The notes: a model not told the origin generated them from the sequence alone. Shown: positions 7,314 to 15,851, numbered from the stretch's first letter. The stretch: DNA of 48,385 nt from Acetivibrio ethanolgignens (GCF_001461035.1 NZ_LNAM01000153.1:72084-120468), one strand, 5' to 3'. Made by a program: numbers and translations.

Positions 7314-8246
7314 TTATACAATCTCATTCAAATACACCCGGGAAGCCTTAAGCTTTTCCAGTAGTTCCTTCTTCTCTTCCTCTGCTCCCAACGCCTTTGC
7401 CATAATAATCGGCTTTTCAAACAGCTCCGGTTTTTCAATCCACCAAGAAAGCTCCTCCGGCCAAAATCCCAGCTCTAAAAAGCAGATATTCCAACTATCT
7501 TTTCTCTTTAAAAGACGCTCTTCTAAAGCTTCAAATACCATAGCCGCTGCCTCCCCTTCAAGGATTGACTCTGCTGCCTCACAGATTCCTTCTGCCTCCT
7601 CTGCCATATAAGCCACAGTTGCACAGATTTTTCCATTTTTATCATAAAAAAATAGAAGTTCTCCACCAGCAGCCTTCATTTCCTTACTCAGACGTTCAAG
7701 ATAACTGATACTTCGTAGGGCATATAAATCAAACCTTTCCGAAAGCTTCCTGTTCTGAAAACCAGCAGCCTCTTCTTTTTCTTCCTGAGTAAGCTCTTCA
7801 AAAATCCTTACCAGCAGTCCACTCTTTTTTTCTGCCGCTGCAAGCTCCAGCCCGGCAAGCTGTCCTTTAAGTCGCTTTTGGGTATAAATAAAATGAAAAT
7901 CAAAGGGCTCATAGATTTCCTTTTTCGCCGGCATCAGATAGGTAAAAGGGCAGCCCTTTTTCTTCATATAAAGAAAAGCCTCCTTCAAAAGCTTTCTCAT
8001 ATATCCCTTCTTCCTATGATTCTCTTCGGTACAGACACCTACAATATAATAAAGAGTCTGCTTCCTTCCCTGCCAGCAGATTGTATAGGGATTAAGATGC
8101 ACCATGCTTACCAGTTCATTTTCCCGAAACATCCTCAAAATAATATTATCCTTTGTTTTTTCCTGAAAATAGTAATCGGTGTATTCCTCTGTATCCAAAA
8201 AGCATTTTTGCCAAAGCTTATATTCCTGTGCAAATCCTTTAACCAT
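7314..8246 (-). CDS. GNAT family N-acetyltransferase (Eis-like)
   Basis: 310 residues. The N-terminal half is a GNAT domain with the acetyl-CoA loop HRKKGYMRKLL and the strand YYIVGVCTEE before it; FHFIYTQKRL follows as in Eis-type enzymes, which carry a second GNAT-like and a C-terminal region. The substrate cannot be read from sequence. AGGAGG is 8 nt before ATG 8246. It is divergent from the GGDEF/EAL gene and separated from cysE by the T-box. Confidence 0.75.
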   Translation of the reverse strand: MVKGFAQEYKLWQKCFLDTEEYTDYYFQEKTKDNIILRMFRENELVSMVHLNPYTICWQGRKQTLYYIVGVCTEENHRKKGYMRKLLKEAFLYMKKKGCPFTYLMPAKKEIYEPFDFHFIYTQKRLKGQLAGLELAAAEKKSGLLVRIFEELTQEEKEEAAGFQNRKLSERFDLYALRSISYLERLSKEMKAAGGELLFFYDKNGKICATVAYMAEEAEGICEAAESILEGEAAAMVFEALEERLLKRKDSWNICFLELGFWPEELSWWIEKPELFEKPIIMAKALGAEEEKKELLEKLKASRVYLNEIV

Positions 8247-8306
8247 GTCTGATTCCTCCTAGCGTCATTATATTTATTTTTGCCAAAAAAAGCAACTTCC
8301 TATATA

Positions 8307-8334
8307 TTGAAATTTTTGGAAATCTTTGTATAAT
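8307..8334 (+). promoter_or_regulatory. Probable sigma-A promoter of the GGDEF/EAL gene
   Basis: TTGAAA (8307-8312), 16-nt spacer, TATAAT (8329-8334), about 47 nt before the start codon. Confidence 0.6.
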
Positions 8335-8381
8335 AGAATTATCACATTTATACGACACTTCCGTCATGAAAGGAGTATTTC

Positions 8382-11300
8382 ATGGAAAAGCCACTCAATT
8401 TGATTTCTAATATTGTGCCTGGCGGATTAATCAAGGTTACTCTGCCAGACTTTTTTATTTATTATCATACTGCAGGCTTTGACCAGCTGCTTCATCTTTC
8501 TGCCAAAGATGATCCGGCTTTTTTTGCTTCACCAAATCTGGATTTTATCCATCCACAGGATCTGGATTATGTAAAAGCAGAACTTGTCAGGTGCTCCAAT
8601 GACCTTTCTCTCCTTTCTCTAAAATTTCGTATTCTCCGAAAAGAAGAAGGAATTCACTGGGTTCAGCTGAGCGGTACCTATCTGGAAGAGCATGACGGCA
8701 GGCCTGCCTATCTGTGCTTTTTAATGGACTTCTCCAAGCAACAGGCCTACGAAGAAAATATTTTGTTAGAACAGCAGCGTTGTGCTATTACAGCAGGGTT
8801 CTATAGGGATTCCTTCTGGGAATATGATTTTTCTACAGAAAGTATGACCCGTTACGGAGATTTATCCCAAAGCTATAGTGTTTCCTCTCTTATTTATAAC
8901 TGGAAACAATATGCTTCGGAAAATGAGCTTGTGCATCCCCAGGACTTTTCACGGCTGGAGAATATCCTTCTTTCTCCTTCAGAAAAAATACAGACCCTTG
9001 ACCTGCGAATTAAAAACTATCTGGGTATCTACACCTGGCATAAATTAAGATACCGGTTCCTTTTTAATCAACAAAAGGAACCGGTACGGATTTTTGGTCA
9101 GTCATCCAACCTGGAAATTCCTAATATAGAGGAAGAGGCCTTCGTTTCCCTTTTAGGAAAATCCGCCGCTATCAAGGAAATTAACAAAGCCATCCTTCAG
9201 ATGAGCAATGACTCTCACTGTGGGCTCATGCTTCTTTTCCTGCCACATTTTACAGAATACCAGAAAACCCGTGGCTATACCTTTTGTCAGAATCTGCTCC
9301 ACGAATTCTCCATAACCCTTTTTGAACAATTCAGAGAGCAGATTATCGGACACCTGGGAACCGGACGTTTTCTTGTTTTTTTTGCAGATGCAACAGAAGA
9401 AAAGGAGCTTGTCAGCCAAACTGAAGATTTTCTTTCTTCTCTGGAAAATCTGTACATCATCCAGGATAATTTTCATATTGCCTGTAATATCGGTCTTGTC
9501 CTTGGCGATAAAAACAGCTCTAACTATGATATTTTATACAAAAAAGCTTCTATCGCTCTGGAAACTGCACAAAAAAAAGGAAAACGTTCCTATGACATTT
9601 ACGGCTTGCGATCAGATAAGGCTGGCGGCTGTACAAGCCTTGTTTCCTCCACTCCAGTTTCCCAGGAAGAGCTTCCCTGTTCTATTTTGAAGCTCGGGAT
9701 TTCTCTCGCCTGCGAGGAAATCTTCAGCGATAGTATGCATACCTTTTCATCCATGGTTCAGCAATTTTTTGATGCACAGCGTGTACTTTTTATAACAGAT
9801 TTACCGGATACCTGCTCCAAAAGGGAAATACTGGACTGCTGCCAGCCTCTGAAGGAGAAGCACTGTCTTTTCTGCAATGACATATCCAGACTAAAGGAAA
9901 AAGCTCCGTTGCTTTTTGAAAGCCTTTCCCTGGATGGTATCCAAAACTTTTACTGCTATGCCATGCACTATGGAAAAGAAATTACCGGCTTTTTCATCAC
10001 CGGTTTTTCTAGCCCCCTTGACACTGCCTTGAATACCTCATTTTTTCAAATCATTGGCAGCCTTGCAGAACAGATTACAGCAAAACGCCGTTTGGAAAGC
10101 TATCTTAGTGCTTCCCCTGTCGATCAGGTGACCTCACTCCCCTCCTTTCCTTTCTTTTTAAAGAGGGGACGCCGCATTTTGATCGAAAATAGAGAAGAGC
10201 ACTTTGCCCTCGTTTATCTTGATATTAATAAATTTCATACCTTTAACCAAAACTTTGGCTTCGGAGTCGGCAATCAGATTTTAGAGCTTCTTGGTCATTC
10301 CATACAAAGCTCTCTACAGGAAAAAGAAATCAGCTGTCGAATTGATCAAGATCATTTCGCCCTGTTGCTTCACTATGAAAAAGAAGATGAAATTTTTGAC
10401 CGGCTTAACTGCCGGATTCGAAGTCCTCTTCTCCAGCCACCCGAGGCTATGCCCGATTTTTATCGCTTTGATATTATCAATGGGGTCTATTTTATCCCAC
10501 AAGGGGAAACCGAAATCAGTGAAATGCTGGATTATGCCAATGCCGCTCGTCAGAGTATCAAGGGCTTTACTGGCAGTCACTATGCCTGCTACACACCTCA
10601 GATGGCCGATGAAGCACTCCATCATCGTACCACACTGGAAAAGCTGACACAGGCTCTGAAAAGGAAAAGCTTTCTTCCCTTTTATCAGCCACGCTATTCC
10701 TTAAATACCGGAGAAATTACAGGTGCAGAATCCCTGGCACGGTGGGAAAGTGCTCCGCTTTGCATTGAGAAAGCATCCGAATTTCTGCTTGTTATGGAAA
10801 AAACCGGTATGGTCATAGATATGGATTTTCAAATTATAGAACAAATTTGCCGTTTTCTAAGCAAACGGCTGGCAGCCGGTCTTGAATGTGTTCCCGTCTC
10901 TGTTAATTTATCGGAACTGCATTTTAAGACCACAAATTTTGTAAAAAAACTGCTTTCTATCCTTACACACTATGAGGTACCTGTCAGCTTTTTCACGCTG
11001 GAAATCAGCGAGGAAATCTTGGTACATTATCCAGAAGAAGCTTTCATTTTTATCAATGAATTGAAGTCCTTTGACTTTTTCATTACTATTGATCATTTTG
11101 GAGAAATTTACTCTCCTCTGATTCTTTTAAAAAACGCCAATATTGATGCTGTTAAGCTCAATATCCGTGCCTTCTGCAGCAAACAACCGTCCCCTCAGGA
11201 CTGGTTTCTGCTGCAAAAGGTCATTGAAACAGCGAAAGGACTTGGCCTCACTGTCTATGCTAACAATGTTGAAAATGAGAGCCTGATTCCCAAGCTAAAA

Positions 11301-11384
11301 GAGCTTGGCTGTGATGAAATCCAGGGCTACCTGTATTCTAAGCCACTACCTGAAGCTGCCTTCGAAGCCCTTTTGAACAATTAA
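8382..11384 (+). CDS. PAS-GGDEF-GAF-GGDEF-EAL protein with degenerate catalytic motifs
   Basis: A 1000-residue soluble protein. Visible order: PAS-like N-terminus, second PAS-like region, a GGDEF-like fold (about 265-405) without the signature, a GAF-like middle, a second GGDEF-like domain (about 595-735) with [10 protein letters not shown] in place of RxGGDEF, and a C-terminal EAL domain (about 755-1000). In the EAL domain ESLAR replaces ExLxR, DHFG replaces DDFG, KLN replaces KxD and ANNVE replaces AEGVE, while the first glutamate, VNLS and the late QGY are kept. Loss of metal ligands argues against phosphodiesterase activity. It may be a c-di-GMP receptor or scaffold (inference). It overlaps the end of ispF by 4 nt, convergently. 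Confidence 0.85.
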   Translation: MEKPLNLISNIVPGGLIKVTLPDFFIYYHTAGFDQLLHLSAKDDPAFFASPNLDFIHPQDLDYVKAELVRCSNDLSLLSLKFRILRKEEGIHWVQLSGTYLEEHDGRPAYLCFLMDFSKQQAYEENILLEQQRCAITAGFYRDSFWEYDFSTESMTRYGDLSQSYSVSSLIYNWKQYASENELVHPQDFSRLENILLSPSEKIQTLDLRIKNYLGIYTWHKLRYRFLFNQQKEPVRIFGQSSNLEIPNIEEEAFVSLLGKSAAIKEINKAILQMSNDSHCGLMLLFLPHFTEYQKTRGYTFCQNLLHEFSITLFEQFREQIIGHLGTGRFLVFFADATEEKELVSQTEDFLSSLENLYIIQDNFHIACNIGLVLGDKNSSNYDILYKKASIALETAQKKGKRSYDIYGLRSDKAGGCTSLVSSTPVSQEELPCSILKLGISLACEEIFSDSMHTFSSMVQQFFDAQRVLFITDLPDTCSKREILDCCQPLKEKHCLFCNDISRLKEKAPLLFESLSLDGIQNFYCYAMHYGKEITGFFITGFSSPLDTALNTSFFQIIGSLAEQITAKRRLESYLSASPVDQVTSLPSFPFFLKRGRRILIENREEHFALVYLDINKFHTFNQNFGFGVGNQILELLGHSIQSSLQEKEISCRIDQDHFALLLHYEKEDEIFDRLNCRIRSPLLQPPEAMPDFYRFDIINGVYFIPQGETEISEMLDYANAARQSIKGFTGSHYACYTPQMADEALHHRTTLEKLTQALKRKSFLPFYQPRYSLNTGEITGAESLARWESAPLCIEKASEFLLVMEKTGMVIDMDFQIIEQICRFLSKRLAAGLECVPVSVNLSELHFKTTNFVKKLLSILTHYEVPVSFFTLEISEEILVHYPEEAFIFINELKSFDFFITIDHFGEIYSPLILLKNANIDAVKLNIRAFCSKQPSPQDWFLLQKVIETAKGLGLTVYANNVENESLIPKLKELGCDEIQGYLYSKPLPEAAFEALLNN

Positions 11385-11854
11385 AATTCATTCAGCAGAC
11401 AGATTGCCTGGGCAGAAATACCTGCACCCTCGCCGGTAAAACCCAGGCCTTCTTCTGTCGTTGCTTTTATATTAATCTGGTCTACTAAAACTCCCAGGGC
11501 CTTAGCAACATTTTCTCGCATTGCAGGAATATGCGGCAGCATCTTTGGTCTTTGTGCAACAATCGTTGCGTCTATATTTCCTATCGCATATTTATTTTTC
11601 TTTAAAAGCTCTCCCACACTCTTTAACAGCTCAATACTGGAGGCTCCCAAATAAGCCGGATCCGTGTCTGGGAAATGCTTCCCGATATCTCCCAGTGCCG
11701 CAGCCCCCAAAAGGGCATCCATAATGGCATGCAAAAGTACGTCTGCATCTGAATGCCCTAACAGTCCCATTTCATAAGGAATCGTAACACCTCCAATAAT
11801 CAGCTCCCGGCCTTCTACCAGCTTATGCACATCATATCCCATTCCAACTCGCAT
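11381..11854 (-). CDS. ispF: 2-C-methyl-D-erythritol 2,4-cyclodiphosphate synthase
   Basis: 157 residues, full length. The metal-binding [19 protein letters not shown] and [11 protein letters not shown] motifs and the C-terminal [15 protein letters not shown] are present. It forms the cyclodiphosphate in the non-mevalonate isoprenoid pathway. The ribosome site AGGAAGGAG lies before ATG 11854. The upstream integrase fragment ends inside this leader, so mobile DNA reaches the ispF ribosome site. Confidence 0.96.
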   Translation of the reverse strand: MRVGMGYDVHKLVEGRELIIGGVTIPYEMGLLGHSDADVLLHAIMDALLGAAALGDIGKHFPDTDPAYLGASSIELLKSVGELLKKNKYAIGNIDATIVAQRPKMLPHIPAMRENVAKALGVLVDQINIKATTEEGLGFTGEGAGISAQAICLLNEF

Positions 11855-11868
11855 CCTTATTCTCCTTC

Positions 11869-12028
11869 CTATAGCTTAACTTTCTTTTTAAATGCTTTTT
11901 TAGAAATATCAATGTCCCCAAAGAACCTATGAAAATCTGTCTTGTACCTGTCATAAGTTTGCTTCTGTATCTCTCCGAATGAAAGCTTTTCATTGAATTT
12001 CAATAGCTCTGCATTTGAAATCAGCGTT
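11869..12028 (-). pseudogene. Integrase core-binding fragment, element E2
   Basis: About 53 codons reading LLKFNEKLSFGEIQKQTYDR and YKTDFHRFFGDIDISKKAF to a TAG at 11869. It matches the core-binding region of the E1 integrase fragment (STYDRYIQDFGKYF) and then jumps to a sequence like EISKKSFKK, which lies further on in E1; an internal deletion would explain this. No catalytic part remains. Confidence 0.6.
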
Positions 12029-12039
12029 GAGGAACAAAA

Positions 12040-12607
12040 TTATAGATGTTCTATCCTGTAAATTCCATTCTTCTGATTGTTGAAGCCTTCATTTTCTATC
12101 TTCCAGCGTCCACGTCCTGCTTCTATCATTTCTTCCAGATTATTTTTCGTTAGCTCTATATTGCTTATGCATTGGAATCGGATTTTCTGCAACTAACCTC
12201 TGTCTGGTTTCCTTTTGCGTAAAAATATATTTCCAGCCATTTTCCCTGCACAGTTTCATAATCGGCTCTGCTCCATAAAGTGCATCTCCCTGTATACAGA
12301 TCGGCAGTCTCGGATACTCCTGTTTTATCCGTCCCATCAGGCATTTGGCTGCATTCATTTCACAGTCCTGTTTGCTTATATCCTCTTTCTCATTTTCAAT
12401 AAATTCCGTTCCAAGACTTATGATTATTTTATCTCCAAGAACCAGTTTTGCCTCCAAAACCTTATGGTAATAAAACGTTACCTTTTTCCCATTCACATCA
12501 CTTTGAACAACACTCAGGCAATTTTCACAATGCCTTTCCTTAAAGCAGAACAACTCTGTTCCATCTAAAATAACTCTCCAATACTTTCCAGGCAGCCTGC
12601 TTCGGTA
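12040..12607 (-). pseudogene. IS4-like DDE transposase, decayed
   Basis: The frame contains WRVILDGTELFCFKERHC (first acidic residue), ICIQGDALYGAEPI (second) and, in another frame after a large deletion, RWKIENEGFNNQKNG (the glutamate motif typical of IS4/IS1634-like enzymes). The N-terminus is missing and the frame breaks at about 12140. Intact only for 137 codons (12553-12140). No terminal repeats were found. The element is inactive. Confidence 0.75.
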
Positions 12608-12613
12608 AAACTG

Positions 12614-12799
12614 TTATGCAATTTCAAGTTCTGAAATGTCGATGCTAAACGTTGATAACTTAACTTTTGCAACTTTAATTTGATAGTCAAGCTCTTTGTT
12701 CTCGCTTGTCTGTGCCGCCTTAATACGCATCAGATTAACATAATAATCAATGGCTACTTGCTTTTGTTCTTCCAGTGTCATGTCCTGCTTTACCTCCAT
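12614..12799 (-). CDS. Small hypothetical protein (61 aa) downstream of RHH-B
   Basis: ATG 12799 has AAAGGAGG about 7 nt upstream. The protein starts MEVKQDMTLEEQKQVAIDYY and is mainly helical, with an acidic C-terminus. I do not recognise the family. It has its own promoter with a B-type motif in the spacer, so RHH-B probably represses it. It ends where the transposase remnant begins. Confidence 0.6.
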   Translation of the reverse strand: MEVKQDMTLEEQKQVAIDYYVNLMRIKAAQTSENKELDYQIKVAKVKLSTFSIDISELEIA

Positions 12800-12826
12800 T
12801 TATATTTCCTCCTTTCGGATAATTAT

Positions 12827-12855
12827 ATTATAATATATGTCCGCTATATTATCAA
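12827..12855 (-). promoter_or_regulatory. Promoter with B-type operator for the 61-aa gene
   Basis: On the minus strand TTGATA (12855-12850), 17-nt spacer, TATAAT (12832-12827). The spacer is almost exactly the B-type motif (ATATGTCCGCTATAT on the plus strand, 12835-12849). The -35 overlaps the stop codon of RHH-B. Confidence 0.75.
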
Positions 12856-13034
12856 GAGTTTTCAAGCTCTTTTTCGACACAATTTATTATAAATTGTGTC
12901 ATGCTTACATTACGCTTTTCCGCTTCAATTTTATATTTGTTTTTTAACCCCTTAGGAACGCGCAAGCGTATGTCGTCCGTTTTTTCTGCCATATATTTTA
13001 TGCTGGCTTTTTTCTGGGCTTCTGTATATGCCAT
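12852..13034 (-). CDS. Ribbon-helix-helix regulator RHH-B, 60 aa
   Basis: ATG 13034 has AGGAGG 9 nt upstream. The protein (MAYTEAQKKASIKYMAEKT, strand about 20-26 DDIRLRV, PKGLKNKY, then VSMTQFIINCVEKELE) has the Arc/MetJ order. Strand residues carry two arginines, unlike RHH-A and RHH-C. B-type motifs surround the gene at four places (12835, 13074, 13103, 13140). Likely a dimeric autorepressor that also controls the 61-aa gene and the divergent small gene (inference). Confidence 0.8.
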   Translation of the reverse strand: MAYTEAQKKASIKYMAEKTDDIRLRVPKGLKNKYKIEAEKRNVSMTQFIINCVEKELENS

Positions 13035-13072
13035 TTGTGCTACCTCCTTTTTATAAAGTATAATACAGCGAA

Positions 13073-13101
13073 AATATATCCGCTATATACACATTAAACA
13101 A
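13073..13101 (-). promoter_or_regulatory. RHH-B promoter with embedded operator
   Basis: On the minus strand TTGTTT (13101-13096), 17-nt spacer, TATATT (13078-13073). A B-type motif (ATATATCCGCTATAT, 13074-13088) covers the spacer and the -10. Confidence 0.65.
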
Positions 13102-13102
13102 A

Positions 13103-13155
13103 ATATGTCCACTATATTTGTATACTTTGTATATCGAATATATGTCCGCTATATA
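13103..13155 (+). promoter_or_regulatory. Divergent promoter with B-type operators
   Basis: On the plus strand TTGTAT (13127-13132), 17-nt spacer, TATATA (13150-13155). A perfect B-type motif (13140-13154) covers the spacer end and the -10; another copy (ATATGTCCACTATAT) lies at 13103-13117. It would drive the gene at 13216. Confidence 0.65.
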
Positions 13156-13215
13156 TTAAAATCAAATCATCAACAGAACAACAAAAGCAATTATATATCA
13201 AGGGAGGAAAACACA

Positions 13216-13395
13216 ATGACAGGAACAATCAAAACAAACGGAAAGAATACAGCAGTTAAAATCGGCGGTGTCGCAGTTTTTACATACGAAGGAGTGAAAG
13301 GAGCATATAAGAATTTCGCAAAGTTGGCCCAGAATTTTGAAAGATACGGAACAGAAGGACAATATGCATTGTCTGATGAATTTCTGAAAATGTAA
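13216..13395 (+). CDS. Small hypothetical protein (59 aa), probably shortened from 78
   Basis: ATG 13216 follows GGGAGG by 8 nt. The product begins MTGTIKTNGKNTAVKIGGVA and has a basic, partly helical composition. TAA at 13393 ends it, but the frame stays open for 18 more codons (KLGFTPSEIEQLEIEAIA) to TAA 13450. The E1 copy has CAA at the same codon, so the ancestor was likely 78 residues and this is a nonsense change. Family not recognised. It is the divergent target of RHH-B. Confidence 0.6.
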   Translation: MTGTIKTNGKNTAVKIGGVAVFTYEGVKGAYKNFAKLAQNFERYGTEGQYALSDEFLKM

Positions 13396-13452
13396 AAACT
13401 TGGATTTACTCCTTCTGAAATCGAACAATTGGAGATTGAAGCAATCGCATAA

Positions 13453-13520
13453 GCCGAAACGCTCCGATTCGGAGCGTCCACCGCGGGACGGTCTCCCGGT
13501 GCGGATGATTGGCAGACCAG
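13453..13520 (+). repeat. Conserved GC-rich structured segment, E2 copy
   Basis: Directly after the ancestral stop of the preceding gene. Contains the palindrome CGCTCCGATTCGGAGCG and a CGGGA/TCCCG hairpin. It matches 2275-2340 in E1. A terminator-like or RNA role is possible, but no U tract follows. Confidence 0.5.
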
Positions 13521-13532
13521 ACAGGGAACGAT

Positions 13533-13625
13533 ATGAAGAAATTATACATAGTTAAAGGCGGTTTTAAGAATGATGAAGCTGGACGATTTTACACTAAAGC
13601 AAGTGACAGACTATCTAATCAATAA
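13533..13625 (+). CDS. Very small ORF (30 aa), doubtful
   Basis: ATG 13533 with a weak CAGGGAA upstream; begins MKKLYIVKGGFKNDEAGRFY and ends DRLSNQ. The last six residues are shared with the different frame at 2370-2504 in E1, so this looks like a deletion junction of two former small genes. Confidence 0.3.
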   Translation: MKKLYIVKGGFKNDEAGRFYTKASDRLSNQ

Positions 13626-13656
13626 TCAAATAGACTTCCTCACGGAAGAAGAATAA
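13603..13656 (+). pseudogene. Deleted copy of the VTDYLINN small gene
   Basis: GTG 13603 to TAA 13654, 17 codons. Compared with 2482-2628 it lacks exactly 93 nt between two copies of AATCAATAAT, with one copy left. Confidence 0.55.
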
Positions 13657-13752
13657 CATGCTACACTCTCCAGCTTCTCCGGTTCCGGTGTAGGTTCACG
13701 GCCTGGGAGCGGAATTTCCAATATAAAGAAAAAAAAGGGGGGGCAATCACAC

Positions 13753-14004
13753 ATGAATACACAACCTGCGATAATCAAAATCAGGCGCGGTGTTAATGGC
13801 TTTAAATATCCCTCTTGTGACAAAGACGGCTATTTTATTGGCAACCTTAAGAAACTGACAGATGCATGGAACCATTATAAACTACAAATAAAATAGGGCT
13901 ATGTTGTGCTTATCCGTGAACTGGACAAAATGCCGGATATGATAAAGTGGAATGCCGAAAAGAAAGAGCTTGAAAAACTCATAGAACACTATAAAAAGAT
14001 GTGA
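13753..14004 (+). pseudogene. MNTQP-type small gene with in-frame amber codon
   Basis: ATG 13753, with GGGGGGG about 6 nt upstream, opens a frame that meets TAG at 13894 and then continues without a break for 35 codons (GYVVLIRELDKMPDMIKWNA) to TGA 14002. A single change turns it into an 83-residue protein with a lysine-rich coiled end. The 47-residue front part may still be made. Not recognised. The next gene starts 4 nt later. Confidence 0.55.
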
Positions 14005-14008
14005 GCGA

Positions 14009-14200
14009 ATGAAAAACCTGACATTAGACTATTGTTATAAGCATCACAAGGCAACTTTTGAAGTCTGGCAGCATGGAAAACCAATAGCATCCAGATATGA
14101 AGGTGATATTTTGATTATTAAATACCAAAGTGGTGCCTGGTTTCATTACAAATTGGAAAATGGCTGCCTAATCTGGTGGAAAAAGAAAGGTTTGGTATAA
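14009..14200 (+). CDS. Small hypothetical protein (63 aa) before integrase
   Basis: The product MKNLTLDYCYKHHKATFEVW... ends CLIWWKKKGLV and is rich in aromatic residues, with a beta-strand character. Its TAA touches the ATG of the integrase at 14201, so the two are translationally coupled. The ribosome site is a modest GTGAG. Function unknown; its place directly before int fits an accessory recombination or regulatory protein (inference). Confidence 0.55.
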   Translation: MKNLTLDYCYKHHKATFEVWQHGKPIASRYEGDILIIKYQSGAWFHYKLENGCLIWWKKKGLV

Positions 14201-14596
14201 ATGAATAAAAAAACCGTAGCACTTACCGACCAGCAGTATATCGACATCATAACCTCAATAAAGAGCGGTTTTTGCCATGCCGGCAGGGAATACAAGCCGA
14301 ATGAGAGAATTGCTACCGCTCTGACTCTGGAAGCCAATCTCGGCTTGCGTATCAGCGATATTTTGCAGCTCCACTACTGCGACATCATCAAGGATGGCGA
14401 CCGGTACCGGCTGAACATCTCAGAAATTAAGACCGGAAAAGAAAGAATTTTTACAGTACCAGAGGAAATCCGCGAATATATCAATGATTACCGCATAGGG
14501 AACCACATGACAGAACAACAACACTTGTTTGACCTGTCAGAACGTCAGATACAAAAGCATTTATTGCACCTTGATAATTTAAAAATGACTGCGTAA
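14201..14596 (+). pseudogene. Tyrosine recombinase N-terminal/catalytic front part, truncated
   Basis: 131 codons. Box I arginine is in LEANLGLRISDILQLHY and the beta-hairpin lysine in EIKTGKERIFTVP; RQIQKHL starts the next helix, after which the sequence turns into LLHLDNLKMTA and stops. HxxR, the second histidine and the tyrosine are absent, so it is inactive. E1 keeps the complementary end of a similar integrase at 2828-2970. The deletion junction lies just before the inverted-repeat element at 14755. Confidence 0.75.
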
Positions 14597-14754
14597 AATC
14601 GCTTTTAAGAAGTTGAAATGAATTTTCGATAATTTGAGCATTTGAATTAATAGAATTAAACTGGTTTTAAGTCCGGTCATAGCAATTTTAAAAATTATCG
14701 GCCTAATTGATATATTCAAATAACCTGGCCTTTTTGATTACCTTTTAGTATGAA

Positions 14755-14954
14755 ATGATGTGAGTGTCAAAAGTCATTTTTTCGATGACTTTGATATAAA
14801 TTTGTACTTTGATAACTGACGTTACAAAAGACATACGCACACCTCTCAAACAAGTAATTCTGTATAGTATTATTATACCAGATTTGGTGTGTAAAGCATA
14901 GCTTTATTCAGTTATCAAAGTGCTGTCGGGGTGTACTTTTGACACCCACATCAT
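14755..14954. mobile_element. 200-bp MITE-like element with nested inverted repeats
   Basis: ATGATGTGAGTGTCAAAAGT (14755-14774) matches the reverse complement of 14935-14954 with one mismatch. Inside, ACTTTGATAACTGA (14806-14819) is an exact inverted repeat of 14908-14921. No coding capacity. This is the form of a non-autonomous transposable element; I saw no clear target duplication and no matching transposase in the window. Confidence 0.6.
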
Positions 14955-15151
14955 AATATATATTATATATAGCGTTTTAGTGAAAAATGGGTAATTTTTA
15001 GCACTTTATAAAACACAAAAAGACATCGATAAAAGCCACCACACCGCCAGCAGCATAGCCGCCAAACGGAGAGCCACTATAATTTATTATAAAGCATTCA
15101 TTTGTTATTCTGTCAAGGAAAATGAAAACCGCAATTTCTGGCGGCTCCTAG
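14955..15151. other. AT-rich non-coding stretch
   Basis: Between the inverted-repeat element and DUF2442. It starts with ATATATATTATATATAG and holds no frame or RNA gene that I can support. Confidence 0.4.
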
Positions 15152-15496
15152 TTAATCCCAGTTAATAGCATTATGCGGAATTGTTCCGTTTTCTGCTATG
15201 CTTTTATTTGCTCTTGCTATTGCTTCTATTTCGTCCGGTTTTAGCTCTATTTCTTCCTTTCCGTTTATCCTCAACTCTTCGCTCGCAAGGTCGATTTCGT
15301 CATTCCAACTGATACCGTAACCTCCTGCATCCACCTTTACTTGCTGGAAAAGTCCTTCGATGGTTTTAAGATTATTAAATACATCCCATTTTGCAAATAA
15401 TGGTTTTATGTCATATTCTGTTTTTACTCCATCCGTAAATAACACAGATAAAATAAAATTATCTTTCGGTTCTACACTTTGCACCCTGTAAAACAT
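15152..15496 (-). CDS. DUF2442 domain protein
   Basis: 114 residues from ATG 15496, chosen because GGGAGGTGAT lies just upstream (a longer frame reaches 15520). The sequence (MFYRVQSVEPKDNFILSVLF, then EYDIKPLFAKW and GISWNDEIDLASEELR) matches the DUF2442 pattern. DUF2442 and DUF4160 genes are commonly adjacent and have been suggested as toxin-antitoxin-like pairs; no activity is proven from sequence. It follows DUF4160 by 32 nt and is probably under RHH-C control. Confidence 0.8.
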   Translation of the reverse strand: MFYRVQSVEPKDNFILSVLFTDGVKTEYDIKPLFAKWDVFNNLKTIEGLFQQVKVDAGGYGISWNDEIDLASEELRINGKEEIELKPDEIEAIARANKSIAENGTIPHNAINWD

Positions 15497-15528
15497 CACA
15501 TCACCTCCCATGAACACCATCCGCTGGA

Positions 15529-15783
15529 TTATTCCAGCGGTGGCAATTCTACAAAGTTTTGAGTTTTCCAGATTTCGAGAAGTGCGTCACAGTTTTTTTC
15601 TCTCCATTCCTCGACCATTTTCAATGCCCTTCTCGGCAAATCCCCGACTAACATTTCCCCCGTTCTGATGTCGATTTCTGCTAAATACTCGCCATAAATA
15701 ACGTGAAAATGTGGCGGGTTATGCTCTGCCTGTCTGAAATACATCTTGATTACAATTCCATAAAATCTACTTATTACTGGCAT
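15529..15783 (-). CDS. DUF4160 domain protein
   Basis: 84 residues, full length. The family signature FYGIVIKMYFRQAEHNPPHF and HVIYGEYLAEIDIRTGEML is clear. AGGAG lies 8 nt before ATG 15783. DUF4160 proteins usually come with DUF2442, as here. The gene lies downstream of RHH-C and has a predicted promoter containing a C-type motif. Confidence 0.85.
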   Translation of the reverse strand: MPVISRFYGIVIKMYFRQAEHNPPHFHVIYGEYLAEIDIRTGEMLVGDLPRRALKMVEEWREKNCDALLEIWKTQNFVELPPLE

Positions 15784-15822
15784 TTCATCCGCTCCTTTCT
15801 GCTATTGTCTTTCGACAATATT

Positions 15823-15851
15823 ATTGTAGCATATTTAAACTTTTCTTTACT
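15823..15851 (-). promoter_or_regulatory. Probable promoter with C-type operator for DUF4160-DUF2442
   Basis: A C-type motif (AGCATATTTAAACTTTT on the plus strand, 15828-15844) lies right after the RHH-C stop. On the minus strand it precedes TACAAT (15828-15823) at the spacing seen in the other modules; the -35 (AGTAAA) is weak. Confidence 0.5.

Noticed and set aside
13626-13823. Minus-strand frame similar to the one at 2598-2840
   Set aside because: The likeness comes from DNA conservation of the plus-strand element; the protein has low complexity and no start signals.
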